Source of the DNA: UBA1737 sp964541525
GTDB taxonomy: Bacteria; Bacillota_I; Bacilli_A; ML615J-28; CAG-313
Reading direction: 5' to 3'
Length of the DNA: 64,000 nt
NCBI GenBank assembly: GCA_964541525.1
Contig: CAZIQF010000009.1
Location: 1-64,000, forward strand
Under the pieces are notes generated by a model. The model did no database searches. It was not told where the DNA came from and saw only the letters and a program-made list of their open reading frames with translations. Within the stretch, counting starts at the first letter, position 1. Each line of letters begins with the position of its first letter. Of the stretch, positions 1 to 9,790 are shown piece after piece. The position numbers were made by a program, and so were the translations under genes.

Positions 1-84
1 AATAATTATGCTTATGTTTCTTAATTTTTTTGTAAAATTGCAAAGTTATTGACAGTAAAAAAGGGATTGTTCCTGATAAATTAA

Positions 85-113
85 AAATCTCTACATTTTT
101 AGTGTAGAGATTT
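85..113 (-). terminator. Terminator of fba
   Basis: An 11-bp perfect inverted repeat (85-95 with 103-113, 7-nt loop) lies just past the fba stop codon. On the minus strand the stem ends in a run of five T. It fits an intrinsic terminator, although the U-tract is short. Confidence 0.75.
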
Positions 114-122
114 CTTTATTAA

Positions 123-983
123 TTAGTTTTTGTTTACAGAGCCAAATACGTGCATTTTCTCAGTTACTGCTGCTTTAATACCTTTTGCTGCAGGACCTAA
201 AATCTTACGTGGATCATATGTTTTAGCATTTTTAGGATCATTAATCCATTCTCTTAATAATTTGTTAAATGCTAATTGACATTCTGTGTTAACATTGATT
301 TTACATGTTCCACATGAAATAGCTTTTTGAATCTTGTCATCAGGAATACCTGTACCTCCATGAAGAACTAGAGGCATATTAGTTGCTTCTAAAATTTCTT
401 GCATTTCAGTAAAGCCTAGTACTGGTTCACCTTGATAAGGGCCATGAACTGAACCTAATGCAGGAGCAAGTGCATCTACACCAGCTTCTTTAACGATTCT
501 TACACATTCATTGCAGTCAGCATATTTGATACCACCAATAACACCATCTTCATTACCACCAACTGTTCCAACTTCTGCTTCTACGCTTACACCATGTGCA
601 TGAGCATAATCAACAACTTCTTTAGTCATTTTGATGTTTTCATCAATCGGATGATGTGATCCATCAATCATTACTGATGTGAATCCAGCATCTATTGCTT
701 TTTTACAATTTTCAAAACTTTGACCATGGTCTAAATGAATTGCTACATCAACAGTAATGTTTAAGTCTTGAAGTAAACCGTTTACCATTCCTGTTACTGC
801 ATGGAAACCACCCATATATTTTGCAGCCCCTTCAGATACACCCAAAATAACAGGTGAGTTTAATTCTTGAGCAGTTTCAAGAATTGTTTTAGTCCATTCA
901 AGGTTATTAATGTTGAATTGACCTACTGCGTACTTGCCTTCTTTTGCTTTATTAAGCATTTCACACATATTAACTAGTGCCAT
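123..983 (-). CDS. fba: Class II fructose-bisphosphate aldolase
   Basis: This cytoplasmic zinc enzyme interconverts fructose-1,6-bisphosphate with dihydroxyacetone phosphate and glyceraldehyde-3-phosphate in glycolysis. The 286-residue protein has the normal family length. The catalytic Asp85 and zinc-binding His86 lie in HLDHG; further zinc ligands are His180 in GSVHGPYQGEP and His208 in LHGGTG. An AAAAGGAG ribosome site precedes the ATG, and a TATAAT at 1029-1024 on the minus strand suggests the gene has its own promoter downstream of spoVT. A terminator follows, so it is probably monocistronic. The family assignment is very secure; exact sugar specificity (fructose versus tagatose bisphosphate) is inferred from overall similarity. 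Confidence 0.97.
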   Translation of the reverse strand: MALVNMCEMLNKAKEGKYAVGQFNINNLEWTKTILETAQELNSPVILGVSEGAAKYMGGFHAVTGMVNGLLQDLNITVDVAIHLDHGQSFENCKKAIDAGFTSVMIDGSHHPIDENIKMTKEVVDYAHAHGVSVEAEVGTVGGNEDGVIGGIKYADCNECVRIVKEAGVDALAPALGSVHGPYQGEPVLGFTEMQEILEATNMPLVLHGGTGIPDDKIQKAISCGTCKINVNTECQLAFNKLLREWINDPKNAKTYDPRKILGPAAKGIKAAVTEKMHVFGSVNKN

Positions 984-1064
984 TTTTATTTCTCCTTTTT
1001 AGTTGTATTTTTTCTACTTTAATATTATATCATAAAATAATGCTGATTAATTAGTTTTTGCTTT

Positions 1065-1595
1065 CTATACTTCCAAATATCGGCTCATAAATAAGCCACC
1101 AAACTCAGCTAAGCTCCGTTCTGCTTCGGTAATGTTGGGAGCCCCTTCAACAATGACGCACCCCATAATATCCCCGAAAACATTAATGGGTTTAATGATG
1201 ACTGATTCGGTTGCTTGATAATTTTCTGCAATATTTAAAGGCATACTCTTATCGATGATTTGTGTTCTTCGCTCTTTTAGTTTTTCTTCTAATTCTTTAG
1301 AAATGCGTTTATCAACTAAAGAGTCTTTAAAGTTACCACTAGCGGAAACGACTTTTTCGTTATCGGTAATAATAATATTTCTTTTATTGGTTGAATACAT
1401 ACTTTCGGTAAATTCTTTGACAAAATCAGTCATTTGGTTGACGGGAGAGTATTTTTTTAAAATAATTTTGTTATCTCCATCCGTATATATTTCTAATGAT
1501 TCTCCTTCTTTAATTCGCATTGTTCTTCTTAATTCTTTAGGTAAAACAATTCTGCCTAAGTCATCTATTCTTCTTACAACACCTGTTGCTTTCAT
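1065..1595 (-). CDS. spoVT: SpoVT-type transcriptional regulator (AbrB + GAF)
   Basis: The 176-residue protein has an N-terminal AbrB/MazE swapped-hairpin DNA-binding domain (residues 1-50, with VRRIDDLGRIVLPKELRR) and a C-terminal GAF-like domain (about 55-176), which is the SpoVT architecture and length. In Bacillus, SpoVT is the forespore regulator that tunes sigma-G genes. The position directly downstream of mfd and pth is the same as in Bacillus and Clostridium, which supports orthology rather than a generic AbrB. AAAAGGAG precedes the ATG. It is one of several sporulation genes in this window. Whether it still controls sporulation here is inference. Confidence 0.93.
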   Translation of the reverse strand: MKATGVVRRIDDLGRIVLPKELRRTMRIKEGESLEIYTDGDNKIILKKYSPVNQMTDFVKEFTESMYSTNKRNIIITDNEKVVSASGNFKDSLVDKRISKELEEKLKERRTQIIDKSMPLNIAENYQATESVIIKPINVFGDIMGCVIVEGAPNITEAERSLAEFGGLFMSRYLEV

Positions 1596-1648
1596 AATAA
1601 AATCTCCTTTTTATTTTCTTGATTTTATTATTTACTTATATTTACAAT

Positions 1649-4600
1649 TTATACATTTGATTTTAGGTTTTCTAAAAATTTAGTTAGGGTATATATATAA
1701 CTTTTTTCATAATCTTTTTTATTGATCAAGATATATATTTTATTTTGTTTAATCGAAAATTCAAATTTAGGTGCGTAAGTTTTAGCAATAATTGATAAGT
1801 TTCTATAATTAATACTATTCGTTTTTTCTAAATCAAAATTTAGTTCAACTTGTTTTTCATTTTCCTTAAAGTTTTCGATATGACATTCTTTTAAAAGGTG
1901 CTCCAAGTATTTTTCTTCCATATAGAGCAAGATTTCATCGGTTAGTTGACCATATCTATCTGTATATTCTAAGATTAGGGCTGATATTTGATCCCGTGAT
2001 TTGATATTACTAATTTCTTTATGCATCGTAATTCTGATATCATCATCTAAAATATAGTTGGGATCGATATGTTTAGAGATGGAAATATTGTAATATTTTT
2101 TTAGTTCTTCTTCTGGTTTGATTCCTTTTAGTTCATTGATAACTTCATTGAGGATTTTCATATATAATTCAACCCCAATGGCATCAATAAATCCCGATTG
2201 TTCATCACCTAAGATATCTCCTGCACCTCTGATGGCTAAATCTTTCATGGCGATTTTATATCCTGATCCTAGTTCTGTGAATTCTTTAATCGCATCTAAT
2301 CTCTTTTTGGCGTTTTGAGTTAAAACTTTATGCGGTTCATACATTAAATAGGCATAGGATATCCGGTCACTTCTTCCGACTCTACCTCTGATTTGATATA
2401 GTTGGCTTAAACCTAAACGATCAGCTTTTTCAATAATTAAAGTATTCGCATTAGGGATATCGATTCCGGTTTCAATAATTGTTGTGCAAACTAAAACGTC
2501 AAATTCTTTGTCTAAGAAACTGATTAGTTGTTGTTCAATGATGTCTTTATCTTGTCTGCCATGAATAACGCCGATTTTGGCTTGAGGAACTAATTTGTGA
2601 ATTTTCGATACAACTCGGTCTAATTCATCGATTAGGTTTAAAAGATAAAAGACTTGACCACCCCTTCCTATTTCCCGGTTAATGGCTTCGCGGATGACAG
2701 AATCATTGGCTTCTAAAACATAGGTTTGAATGGGTAAGCGGTTAGCTGGTGGGGTTTCAATGAGTGATAAATCTCTTAATCCCGATAGAGCCATTTGTAA
2801 GGTTCTTGGAATTGGTGTTGCAGTAAGGGTTAAAACATCAATATTGGCTTTCATTTCTTTAATTCGTTCTTTATGGATAACCCCAAAACGTTGTTCTTCA
2901 TCGATGATTAGAAGGCCTAAGTCTTTAAAGGTAATTTCATTAGATAAAACCCGGTGTGTACCAATAACAATATCCACTCTTCCGGATTTCAAGTCTTCAA
3001 TAATTTGTTTTTGTTTTTTTAGTGGAATAAATCGGTTTAAGAGTTCAACTTTAATCCCATATTTATCTAACCGGTCTTTAAAGGTATAATAATGCTGTCT
3101 AGAAAGGACAGTTGTTGGAGCTAGATATACCACTTGTTTACCGTTATCAACCGCTTTGAAGGCCGCACGCATTGCAACTTCAGTTTTACCAAAGCCTACG
3201 TCACCACAAATTAATCGGTCTAATGGTTTAGTTGATTCCATATCATGTTTTACTTCTTCAATTGCTTTTAATTGATCTTTAGTTTCGGTATATTCAAATT
3301 CTGATTCAAATTCTAATTGATAAGTGGAATCTTCTCTATATATATATCCTTGGCGTAAATCTCGTTCTGCTTGAACCTTAATTAGTCTTTTTGCAATTCC
3401 AACAACCTTTTCTTTAATTCTGGCTTTTTTCTTTTTCCATTCTTTACCATTAATATCATTGAGTTTTGGTAATGTGTCTTTATCAGTTGTATATTTTTCT
3501 AGTAAATAAATATTTTCAACTGGTACATATAATTTGCTGTCATTTAAGTATTCTATTAAAAGGTAATCAGTTTTTCTTTCTCTGATTATTTTAGTTTCAA
3601 TTCCTTTATAGATTCCAATCCCGTATTCTTGATGAATCACATAATCTCCTGGTTTTAGATCATCTTTGTTATAGATTTGGCTTGATGATTGATAATATTT
3701 CTGATATTTAGTGCTTCTTACAATTTTACCAGGCGAGTATTCATGAGGGGTTAAGATTTCTAAGTTTTCTTCGTAATCAATAAAGCCGTAAGCGTTTTTT
3801 GATACTTGTACATTAACTTTCCCTGGCTGAATTTCTAAATTTTCTTCATAATCAATTTGATTATTGGTTAAAAGTTCCTTAATAAAGGTCAACTTTTTAT
3901 CATCAAAATGAGTTAAAATATATGTTTTTTCCCGATTTATTTTTAAATCTTCTATCACCATTTTCATATTACTATTGTAGTTATAATTATTAATCGTTTT
4001 TAAATCGATTAGTTTGTTTAGTTTAATATCTTTTAATGTTGATATATCTGGTGATAAGAACACATTATGATTAGAACTAACAATAACACTTTCAACTGTT
4101 TGGAAGAAGTCAGGAGTTCCATGGTATTTCACATTTTGTAAATATTCAGTAATTTCAATAAAACTTTCCTTTTGGTGATCAATAATATGAGTTAAATCTT
4201 CAAAAAAGAGGATTGGTTCTTGATTAAATAATGATGTAAATGGTTGATATTCCGGATCAATATAAGGCAAATAGATATATAATTGATCTAGACTTTCATA
4301 ATTTCTAATTTTTTCTAGGTCATTTTTAATTTTATCAGTTAATTGATGCTTAGTTAAAATGCGATTTTCGATTAATGGAATGTCTTCTTGTTCGTAGTAT
4401 AACTCATATAAAGGGAATATATATATATCATTAATCTTTCCTTCACTCATTTGCGTTTCAATATTGACTTTTTTGATTGTTTCTACTTCATCATCAAAGA
4501 AATTAATCCGATAAACGGTTGATGCGTTAATGGGATAAATATCAATGATGCTGCCCCTCGTAGAAAAGGTTCCAAGTTCACTCGTGATTGATACTTTTTT

Positions 4601-5086
4601 ATAACCGCGATTAATTAAATTTTCACTTAATTGTTTCATTGAGATGATATCACCAACTTTTATTTTGATGGTTGATGATATTATTTTGGTTTTGGATAAC
4701 ATATTTTTTGTTATCCCTTCGGTATTTGTTACAATCAATTTGGGGTTATTCTCGGTAATATTGTAGATTGTATTCATTCTTGATAACCGAAAAAATAGTG
4801 AACTCGCAACAAGCTCTGAAGCAATAAATTCTTCCATAGGAAAAAAACTAACTGCCTCAGCACCTAGTAAATCACAAAATATGTCATATGCTTTTTGAGC
4901 TTCATAGATATTTTCAGTTACATAAATAGTAGATTGGTTCGTTTTTTTAAAGGTGAGTGCTGCTAATATTTTTGAAAGATTATTAGCAGCATTACCAATA
5001 TAAATATTTTGTTTTGATGTTTCAATAATACTATTTAAGACTGAACGATATTTAGCTTTTTGTTCTAAAAAGTCTAAGATGTTCAT
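1649..5086 (-). CDS. mfd: Transcription-repair coupling factor Mfd
   Basis: Mfd is an ATP-driven translocase that removes RNA polymerase stalled at DNA lesions and recruits UvrA. The protein of about 1145 residues has an N-terminal UvrB-like module, an RNA-polymerase-interacting domain (GDYVIHQEYGIGIYKG), RecG-like helicase motifs including Walker A (CGDVGFGKTE), a DEEQ box (LLIIDEEQRFG) and TATPIPRTL, and a C-terminal TRCF domain. An in-frame GTG at 5095 could add three residues, but TAGGTG sits 7 nt before the ATG at 5086, so the ATG is preferred. It abuts the stop of pth, giving a pth-mfd-spoVT order. The small fin gene found between pth and mfd in Bacillus is absent. Confidence 0.97.
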   Translation of the reverse strand: MNILDFLEQKAKYRSVLNSIIETSKQNIYIGNAANNLSKILAALTFKKTNQSTIYVTENIYEAQKAYDIFCDLLGAEAVSFFPMEEFIASELVASSLFFRLSRMNTIYNITENNPKLIVTNTEGITKNMLSKTKIISSTIKIKVGDIISMKQLSENLINRGYKKVSITSELGTFSTRGSIIDIYPINASTVYRINFFDDEVETIKKVNIETQMSEGKINDIYIFPLYELYYEQEDIPLIENRILTKHQLTDKIKNDLEKIRNYESLDQLYIYLPYIDPEYQPFTSLFNQEPILFFEDLTHIIDHQKESFIEITEYLQNVKYHGTPDFFQTVESVIVSSNHNVFLSPDISTLKDIKLNKLIDLKTINNYNYNSNMKMVIEDLKINREKTYILTHFDDKKLTFIKELLTNNQIDYEENLEIQPGKVNVQVSKNAYGFIDYEENLEILTPHEYSPGKIVRSTKYQKYYQSSSQIYNKDDLKPGDYVIHQEYGIGIYKGIETKIIRERKTDYLLIEYLNDSKLYVPVENIYLLEKYTTDKDTLPKLNDINGKEWKKKKARIKEKVVGIAKRLIKVQAERDLRQGYIYREDSTYQLEFESEFEYTETKDQLKAIEEVKHDMESTKPLDRLICGDVGFGKTEVAMRAAFKAVDNGKQVVYLAPTTVLSRQHYYTFKDRLDKYGIKVELLNRFIPLKKQKQIIEDLKSGRVDIVIGTHRVLSNEITFKDLGLLIIDEEQRFGVIHKERIKEMKANIDVLTLTATPIPRTLQMALSGLRDLSLIETPPANRLPIQTYVLEANDSVIREAINREIGRGGQVFYLLNLIDELDRVVSKIHKLVPQAKIGVIHGRQDKDIIEQQLISFLDKEFDVLVCTTIIETGIDIPNANTLIIEKADRLGLSQLYQIRGRVGRSDRISYAYLMYEPHKVLTQNAKKRLDAIKEFTELGSGYKIAMKDLAIRGAGDILGDEQSGFIDAIGVELYMKILNEVINELKGIKPEEELKKYYNISISKHIDPNYILDDDIRITMHKEISNIKSRDQISALILEYTDRYGQLTDEILLYMEEKYLEHLLKECHIENFKENEKQVELNFDLEKTNSINYRNLSIIAKTYAPKFEFSIKQNKIYILINKKDYEKSYIYTLTKFLENLKSNV

Positions 5087-5095
5087 TTTTTTCAC

Positions 5096-5665
5096 CTATT
5101 TATTATAATGGTTCATGATATAATCTGCACCATGGTTAATTAAATCAAGAACAATATTCGGAGCAAGGCTCAAAGTTTCACTTAAGATATCTAGTTCTTT
5201 TTTTGAAAATTTGGATAATACATAGTCGATTACTTCTTCATTAGTGTTATCTTGTTTGCTCCTACCAATTCCGATTCTAAGCCGTAAGAAATCTTGCGTT
5301 CCTAAAACTTTAATTACTGATTTCATCCCGTTATGACCGCCAGCCGATCCTGATTTTCTAATTCTTCTTGTGTTTAGTGGTAAATCCATATCATCATAAA
5401 TTACCAAAAGATCTTCAGGATCAATTTTATAATAACTGACAAAGCTACCGACTGCATCACCAGAAAGGTTCATATATGTTAATGGTTTCATCAAATAATG
5501 CTTTTCACCATTTACATTAAATTCTCCCAAGTAGCATTTAAATCTTTTTTCTTCTTTAAACGTTACTTTAAAGCTTGTTGCGACACTATCAATAAACATA
5601 AATCCAATATTATGATGAGTTTGTTCATAAGTCTTCCCCGGATTACCTAATCCAATAATTAGCAT
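5096..5665 (-). CDS. pth: Peptidyl-tRNA hydrolase
   Basis: Pth releases peptides from peptidyl-tRNAs that fall off the ribosome. The 189 residues match the family length. Visible motifs are GLGNPG at the N-terminus (Asn8), the catalytic His in THHNIGF (His18), YDDMDLPL, and GGHNGMKS, which binds the tRNA acceptor end. TAGGAGATATAT precedes the ATG, and the stop abuts the mfd start region. In Bacillus this gene is spoVC, again next to mfd. No anomaly was seen. Confidence 0.97.
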   Translation of the reverse strand: MLIIGLGNPGKTYEQTHHNIGFMFIDSVATSFKVTFKEEKRFKCYLGEFNVNGEKHYLMKPLTYMNLSGDAVGSFVSYYKIDPEDLLVIYDDMDLPLNTRRIRKSGSAGGHNGMKSVIKVLGTQDFLRLRIGIGRSKQDNTNEEVIDYVLSKFSKKELDILSETLSLAPNIVLDLINHGADYIMNHYNK

Positions 5666-5674
5666 ATATATCTC

Positions 5675-7342
5675 CTATGATAAATTGATGATATTTCCAT
5701 TATCATCTAAATCAATTTTTTCAGCTAGTGCTACTTTGGGAAGCCCCGGCATCGTCATCACATCTCCAGTTAAACAGACTAAAAAACCTGCACCTTTAGA
5801 AATTCTAATTTCTCTAACTGTAATGATGTGATCTTTGGGAGCCCCAACTACTTTCGGATTATCCGTCAATGATAACGGTGTTTTGGCCATACAAATATAA
5901 AAGTTTTGATATTCTTTTGATTGTTCTAAAATATGAAGTGTCGTTTTAGCTGTATCCGTAAAAATTACATCTTGAGCTTTATACACTTTATTTGCAAGTT
6001 TTTTGATTTTTGTTTCAATTGAATCACTTAATTCATACATAAAGTTAGGAGTAATTGGTTCTTTAATAATCGATAAAACTTGTTTTGCAAGGTTTGTTCC
6101 ACCTTTAGATCCATCTTTAAAAACTGTGGATAAAGCATAATTAACGTTATTCGCTTTAGCCCAATCATCAAATGCTTGTAATTCGCTTTTTGTATCAGTC
6201 GCATATTGGTTTAACGCAACAACATAAGGAATATTGAACTGATTTAAGGTATCAATGTGGGCGCTTAAATTGCATAGTCCTTGAAGTAATGCTTCAACGT
6301 TTTCTTCTTGAACATCTTTCTTATTAACACCACCATGGTATTTTAAGGCTTTTAAGGTCGCAACTAAGACAATTGCACTCGGGCGTAAATTGGCAATTCG
6401 GCATTTGATATCTAAGAATTTTTCCGCTCCTAAATCAGCACCAAATCCAGCTTCAGTTACCACATAATCTGCTAGTGCTAATCCCATTTTTGTTGCCATA
6501 ATCGAATTGCATCCGTGAGCGATATTAGCAAAAGGACCTCCATGGAGTAAAATGGGGTTATTTTCTAATGTTTGAACTAGATTAGGTTTAATTGCATCTT
6601 TTAATAAAACTAATACTGAACCAGTGATTTTCAAATCTTTAACTGTTATTTCATTTCCATCATAGGTATAGGCAACTAGTAGGTTATCAATGCGGTTTCT
6701 TAAGTCTTCCATACTGGTTGCAAGGCATAAAATTGCCATAATTTCTGATGCTACACTGATATTAAAAGCGTCTTTTCGGGCTACTTCTTTACTTGATGAA
6801 AGTCCTACTTCAACACTGCGTAAAGCACGATCGTTTAAATCTACACATCTTTTCCAAACAATGTGATTAGGATCAATATTTAAAGCATTCCCTTGGTATA
6901 AATGATTATCAATACAAGCGGAAATTAAATTATTGGCAGTTGTAATGGCGTGAATATCGCCAGTAAAATGTAAATTGATATCAGCCATTGGATTAATTTG
7001 CGCATATCCACCACCACAAGCACCACCTTTGATACCAAATACTGGTCCAAGTGATGGTTCTCTTAACGCACCAACCGCTTTTTTTCCCAATGCACATAGG
7101 GCATCGACTAAACCGATACTAGTTGTTGACTTACCTTCACCAAGTGGTGTTGGGGTGATTGCAGTAACCAAAATTAAGTGGCCTTGTTTTTGGTTTTGGT
7201 TTGTTTCTAATAACTTTAGGTCAATTTTGGCTTTATCTTTGCCATAGTATTCTAAATATTCTTCATCAATATTTAATTTTTCAGCAATTTTGCTGATTTT
7301 TTCGATTTTGGCGTTTCTTGATATTTCAATATCTGAAAGCAT
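5675..7342 (-). CDS. fhs: Formate-tetrahydrofolate ligase
   Basis: Fhs makes 10-formyl-tetrahydrofolate from formate, THF and ATP and feeds purine and formyl-Met-tRNA synthesis. The 555-residue protein is full length and carries the P-loop region TPTPLGEGKSTT (about residues 64-75) and the glycine-rich segment PLLHGGPFANIAHGCNS. It starts behind AAAGGAGATATAT and ends 9 nt before pth. It follows the SGNH lipoprotein gene by 11 nt, so those genes are likely co-transcribed. Function is assigned with high certainty from motif and length. Confidence 0.97.
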   Translation of the reverse strand: MLSDIEISRNAKIEKISKIAEKLNIDEEYLEYYGKDKAKIDLKLLETNQNQKQGHLILVTAITPTPLGEGKSTTSIGLVDALCALGKKAVGALREPSLGPVFGIKGGACGGGYAQINPMADINLHFTGDIHAITTANNLISACIDNHLYQGNALNIDPNHIVWKRCVDLNDRALRSVEVGLSSSKEVARKDAFNISVASEIMAILCLATSMEDLRNRIDNLLVAYTYDGNEITVKDLKITGSVLVLLKDAIKPNLVQTLENNPILLHGGPFANIAHGCNSIMATKMGLALADYVVTEAGFGADLGAEKFLDIKCRIANLRPSAIVLVATLKALKYHGGVNKKDVQEENVEALLQGLCNLSAHIDTLNQFNIPYVVALNQYATDTKSELQAFDDWAKANNVNYALSTVFKDGSKGGTNLAKQVLSIIKEPITPNFMYELSDSIETKIKKLANKVYKAQDVIFTDTAKTTLHILEQSKEYQNFYICMAKTPLSLTDNPKVVGAPKDHIITVREIRISKGAGFLVCLTGDVMTMPGLPKVALAEKIDLDDNGNIINLS

Positions 7343-7353
7343 ATATATCTCCT

Positions 7354-8751
7354 TTACTCAAAGTCTTCTTTTATTTGAATTGTTAGGTTATCAGCTATTA
7401 ATTTCATTCCCACATTATTATAATGAAAACGATCTTCTAAATAGATTAGATAGTTATCTTTTGTTACCAAACTTGCAAGATCAAACACATTAACATTATC
7501 ATATTTATTACTTAGTTGTGCGAATAAAGCGTTATATTCTAGGCGTCTTGCTTCAGTGTAGTTATAACCACTATATTCACTATAGCCATTATTGATTAAA
7601 TAAATTTCTGGTATAACGTAACCTTCAGTTCTGTGTTCAACAAAGTTAGTATTAATATAACTAATCATCTTTTCATATGCTGCTTCTAATTGGGTAACGG
7701 TATGTCCACTAACATTATCATTAGTTCCAAAGAAAATTACCACAATATTAGGAATCCCGTTATGATCTAAAGTGCCAAGTCTTGAATTTGACATCCCTGC
7801 TTCACTAGTAAATCCATACGCTGCTGAACCGCTTAAAGCGTTATTAAAACCAAATTTAGCACCTAAATTTTTAAATGTTTGACACCACCATGTTAAATCG
7901 ACTGTTTTAACTGTTTGCGAATAAATAGGATAAAAATATTCATTTGTACCACTATAGAAACTAGTATATTCTGAATTTTTTGAATAGAATGTAGTAATAC
8001 TATCACCCATAAAGCTGATTCTTGCATCACTTAGTGTGGTTTTAATAATCTTTCCAGTTTCATATTTTGGATAAATGGTATGTTCTTCGGTGATTTCTTG
8101 ATTAAAATCAAATAATTCATTAGTTGCTTCATCATACCAACCGATAAATTGATAATAAACGCCTTCTTCTTTTTGGAATGGTGGAAGGTCTGGTTCATCA
8201 ATATATGAACTATATTTAGTTTCAATCACATCAACTAATTCCAAATCTTGATTTTTTACATTGATATTGATTGGATCGTATTCTGTTCGGTACATAGCAT
8301 AAACGGATTTATTTACCGTAACAACATCAATACTTTGACTCCATTTATAGAAAACTTTGGTATAACCAGTAAAGATTTTGTCACTTGGATTAGCCGGATA
8401 AATAAGCTTAGATCCATAATCTTGAGTTATTTCATCTAAAATAGTCTTGCGATCATCGTCATAGAATGTGATTGTGATTTGTTCAATCTCCCACTTCGCA
8501 TAGATTGTTAAATCTTTTTTGATTTTTGTATCAAAAGAAAAACTTTCTCCATCACTAGTCTCATATCCTACAAGACTTCCGTGTTCAATTACTTTTGGTT
8601 CAGGTTCTACTAGGGTTTCGCCTTTTTTTACTGTATATACTTCGTCAGAATATCCATGATTATAAACAATTGTTACTGTTAATTCTTTGGTACATCCAGT
8701 TGTCATAAAGATCATAAATGCGATACATATCCATAAAATAATTCGTTTCAT
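7354..8751 (-). CDS. SGNH/GDSL-hydrolase lipoprotein with InlB-type repeats
   Basis: The protein begins with a lipoprotein signal ending in TTGC (Cys20), so it is probably anchored outside the cell membrane. Residues about 22-230 hold three short beta-repeats of the Listeria-Bacteroides (InlB B-repeat) type, each ending in a YAKWE-, YAMY- or YPKYE-like strand. Residues about 240-465 form an SGNH hydrolase: block I FMGDSIT (nucleophile Ser), block III FFGTNDN, and the terminal Asp/His in DRFHYN. Such enzymes are esterases or deacetylases, often acting on glycans; the substrate here is unknown. It is closely upstream of fhs on the same strand. InlB-type repeats are common in surface proteins of host-associated Bacillota. 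Confidence 0.88.
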   Translation of the reverse strand: MKRIILWICIAFMIFMTTGCTKELTVTIVYNHGYSDEVYTVKKGETLVEPEPKVIEHGSLVGYETSDGESFSFDTKIKKDLTIYAKWEIEQITITFYDDDRKTILDEITQDYGSKLIYPANPSDKIFTGYTKVFYKWSQSIDVVTVNKSVYAMYRTEYDPININVKNQDLELVDVIETKYSSYIDEPDLPPFQKEEGVYYQFIGWYDEATNELFDFNQEITEEHTIYPKYETGKIIKTTLSDARISFMGDSITTFYSKNSEYTSFYSGTNEYFYPIYSQTVKTVDLTWWCQTFKNLGAKFGFNNALSGSAAYGFTSEAGMSNSRLGTLDHNGIPNIVVIFFGTNDNVSGHTVTQLEAAYEKMISYINTNFVEHRTEGYVIPEIYLINNGYSEYSGYNYTEARRLEYNALFAQLSNKYDNVNVFDLASLVTKDNYLIYLEDRFHYNNVGMKLIADNLTIQIKEDFE

Positions 8752-8816
8752 ATTCTTGCGATCCTTTCATTTTTGTTTGATTATAACATATCTTACTTTT
8801 TTTTATTCACAAAATA

Positions 8817-9296
8817 CTATTTATTTTCTTTTTGTTTGTATGCATAAATAATTGCATTTTGAAATAGCCGGTCACATACTTCACCCACCGGATTATGTTT
8901 GATACAATCATGATTTCCATCAACTTTTAATAATTCCAAAATTTTATTTTTAGTTAGTACTTCTTGATTTGATGCTTTCACGATATTTACAATATCTTTC
9001 AGCAAGATTTTATGACAATAACAAATGATTTGGTTTTCTCCTTTAGTTTTAAACCATACTTCGTCTTCAATTTCATCCTTCAAGAAATATTTGGGATTGG
9101 TTTCTTGAAAATAGACTACATCACAATTACGGTTAATACATATATAGCTTTTTTCATCCATAATCAACTCTTGATTTTTAATTATTTTGTGTTTTAATGT
9201 AATTATTGGAACGCTTTTTCCTTTCATACTGCAAATTGGACAGCTATTATAACAAGCATTATTACAATTATTACAGTTATTTGTACATTTATTCAT
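8817..9296 (-). CDS. CopZ-like zinc / [2Fe-2S] cysteine-rich protein
   Basis: The protein of about 159 residues starts with a Cys/Asn-rich leader (several CNNC-like pairs), followed by CPIC and a segment matching the zinc domain at the N-terminus of archaeal CopZ (CPxC...TL...C-x4-CDVVYF). A BFD-like stretch with ICYCHK follows, and Cys/His in DCIKHNPVGEVC complete the likely [2Fe-2S] site. In known proteins this module is fused to a copper-binding domain; no such domain is present. A longer start at 9320 exists, but AAAGGAAA sits in front of the ATG at 9296, so that start is chosen. It is divergent from cwlJ. A role in metal handling or electron transfer is inference. Confidence 0.7.
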   Translation of the reverse strand: MNKCTNNCNNCNNACYNSCPICSMKGKSVPIITLKHKIIKNQELIMDEKSYICINRNCDVVYFQETNPKYFLKDEIEDEVWFKTKGENQIICYCHKILLKDIVNIVKASNQEVLTKNKILELLKVDGNHDCIKHNPVGEVCDRLFQNAIIYAYKQKENK

Positions 9297-9316
9297 AACT
9301 TTTTCCTTTGATTCTT

Positions 9317-9345
9317 TCATATTTATTCTATTTTGTGCATATCAT
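9317..9345 (+). promoter_or_regulatory. Possible sigma-E-like promoter of cwlJ
   Basis: TCATATT (9317-9323), a 14-nt spacer and CATATCAT (9338-9345) resemble the Bacillus sigma-E elements (kmATATT and CATACAnT); two positions of the -10 differ. The start site would lie almost on top of the ribosome binding site, and the AT-rich background makes chance matches common, so this is tentative. Confidence 0.3.
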
Positions 9346-9361
9346 TTCTTGAGGTGTTACA

Positions 9362-9778
9362 ATGAGTGTTGTTAGATACACAGATAAAGAAGTCGATTTA
9401 CTAGCGAGACTAATGCGAGCAGAAGCGGAATCCGAAGGTGAACTCGGAATGTTAATGGTTGGAAATGTTGGTATTAACCGGGTTTTAGCTAATTGTCTTG
9501 ATTTTAAAGATATTACTAGTATTGAACAAATGGTTTTTCAACGTCCTGGTGGATTTGAAGCAACGCTTTATTCTTATTTTTATCAACCAGCAAGAGAAAT
9601 TGACCGAAAACTCGCACGAAGAGTTATTAATGGTGAAAAATTTCATCCTGCGACTAATGCTTTATGGTTTTATAGTACCGATGGTGATTGTATGAGCCAG
9701 TGGTATGGTCAATGGAATACAGGAAAATATAAATCTCATTGTTTTTATACACCAGTTGAAAGTGAAAATTGTTATTAG
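9362..9778 (+). CDS. cwlJ: Spore cortex-lytic / cell wall hydrolase CwlJ
   Basis: The 138-residue protein is a single Hydrolase_2 (SleB/CwlJ) domain without a signal peptide, as in Bacillus CwlJ. Visible landmarks are the catalytic Glu region RLMRAEAESEGELGM near the N-terminus, GNVGINRV, ALWFY and the C-terminal HCFYTP. CwlJ degrades spore cortex peptidoglycan during germination. GerQ, its known dependence partner in Bacillus, is encoded 12 nt downstream, which strongly supports CwlJ over vegetative homologues. GAGGTG precedes the ATG. The gene runs against the local leading-strand direction. Confidence 0.93.
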   Translation: MSVVRYTDKEVDLLARLMRAEAESEGELGMLMVGNVGINRVLANCLDFKDITSIEQMVFQRPGGFEATLYSYFYQPAREIDRKLARRVINGEKFHPATNALWFYSTDGDCMSQWYGQWNTGKYKSHCFYTPVESENCY

Positions 9779-9790
9779 GAGGTATATAAA

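Noticed and set aside
5084..5095. GTG start for mfd directly after the pth stop
   Set aside because: The ATG at 5086 has AGGTG at a good distance, while the GTG has none.
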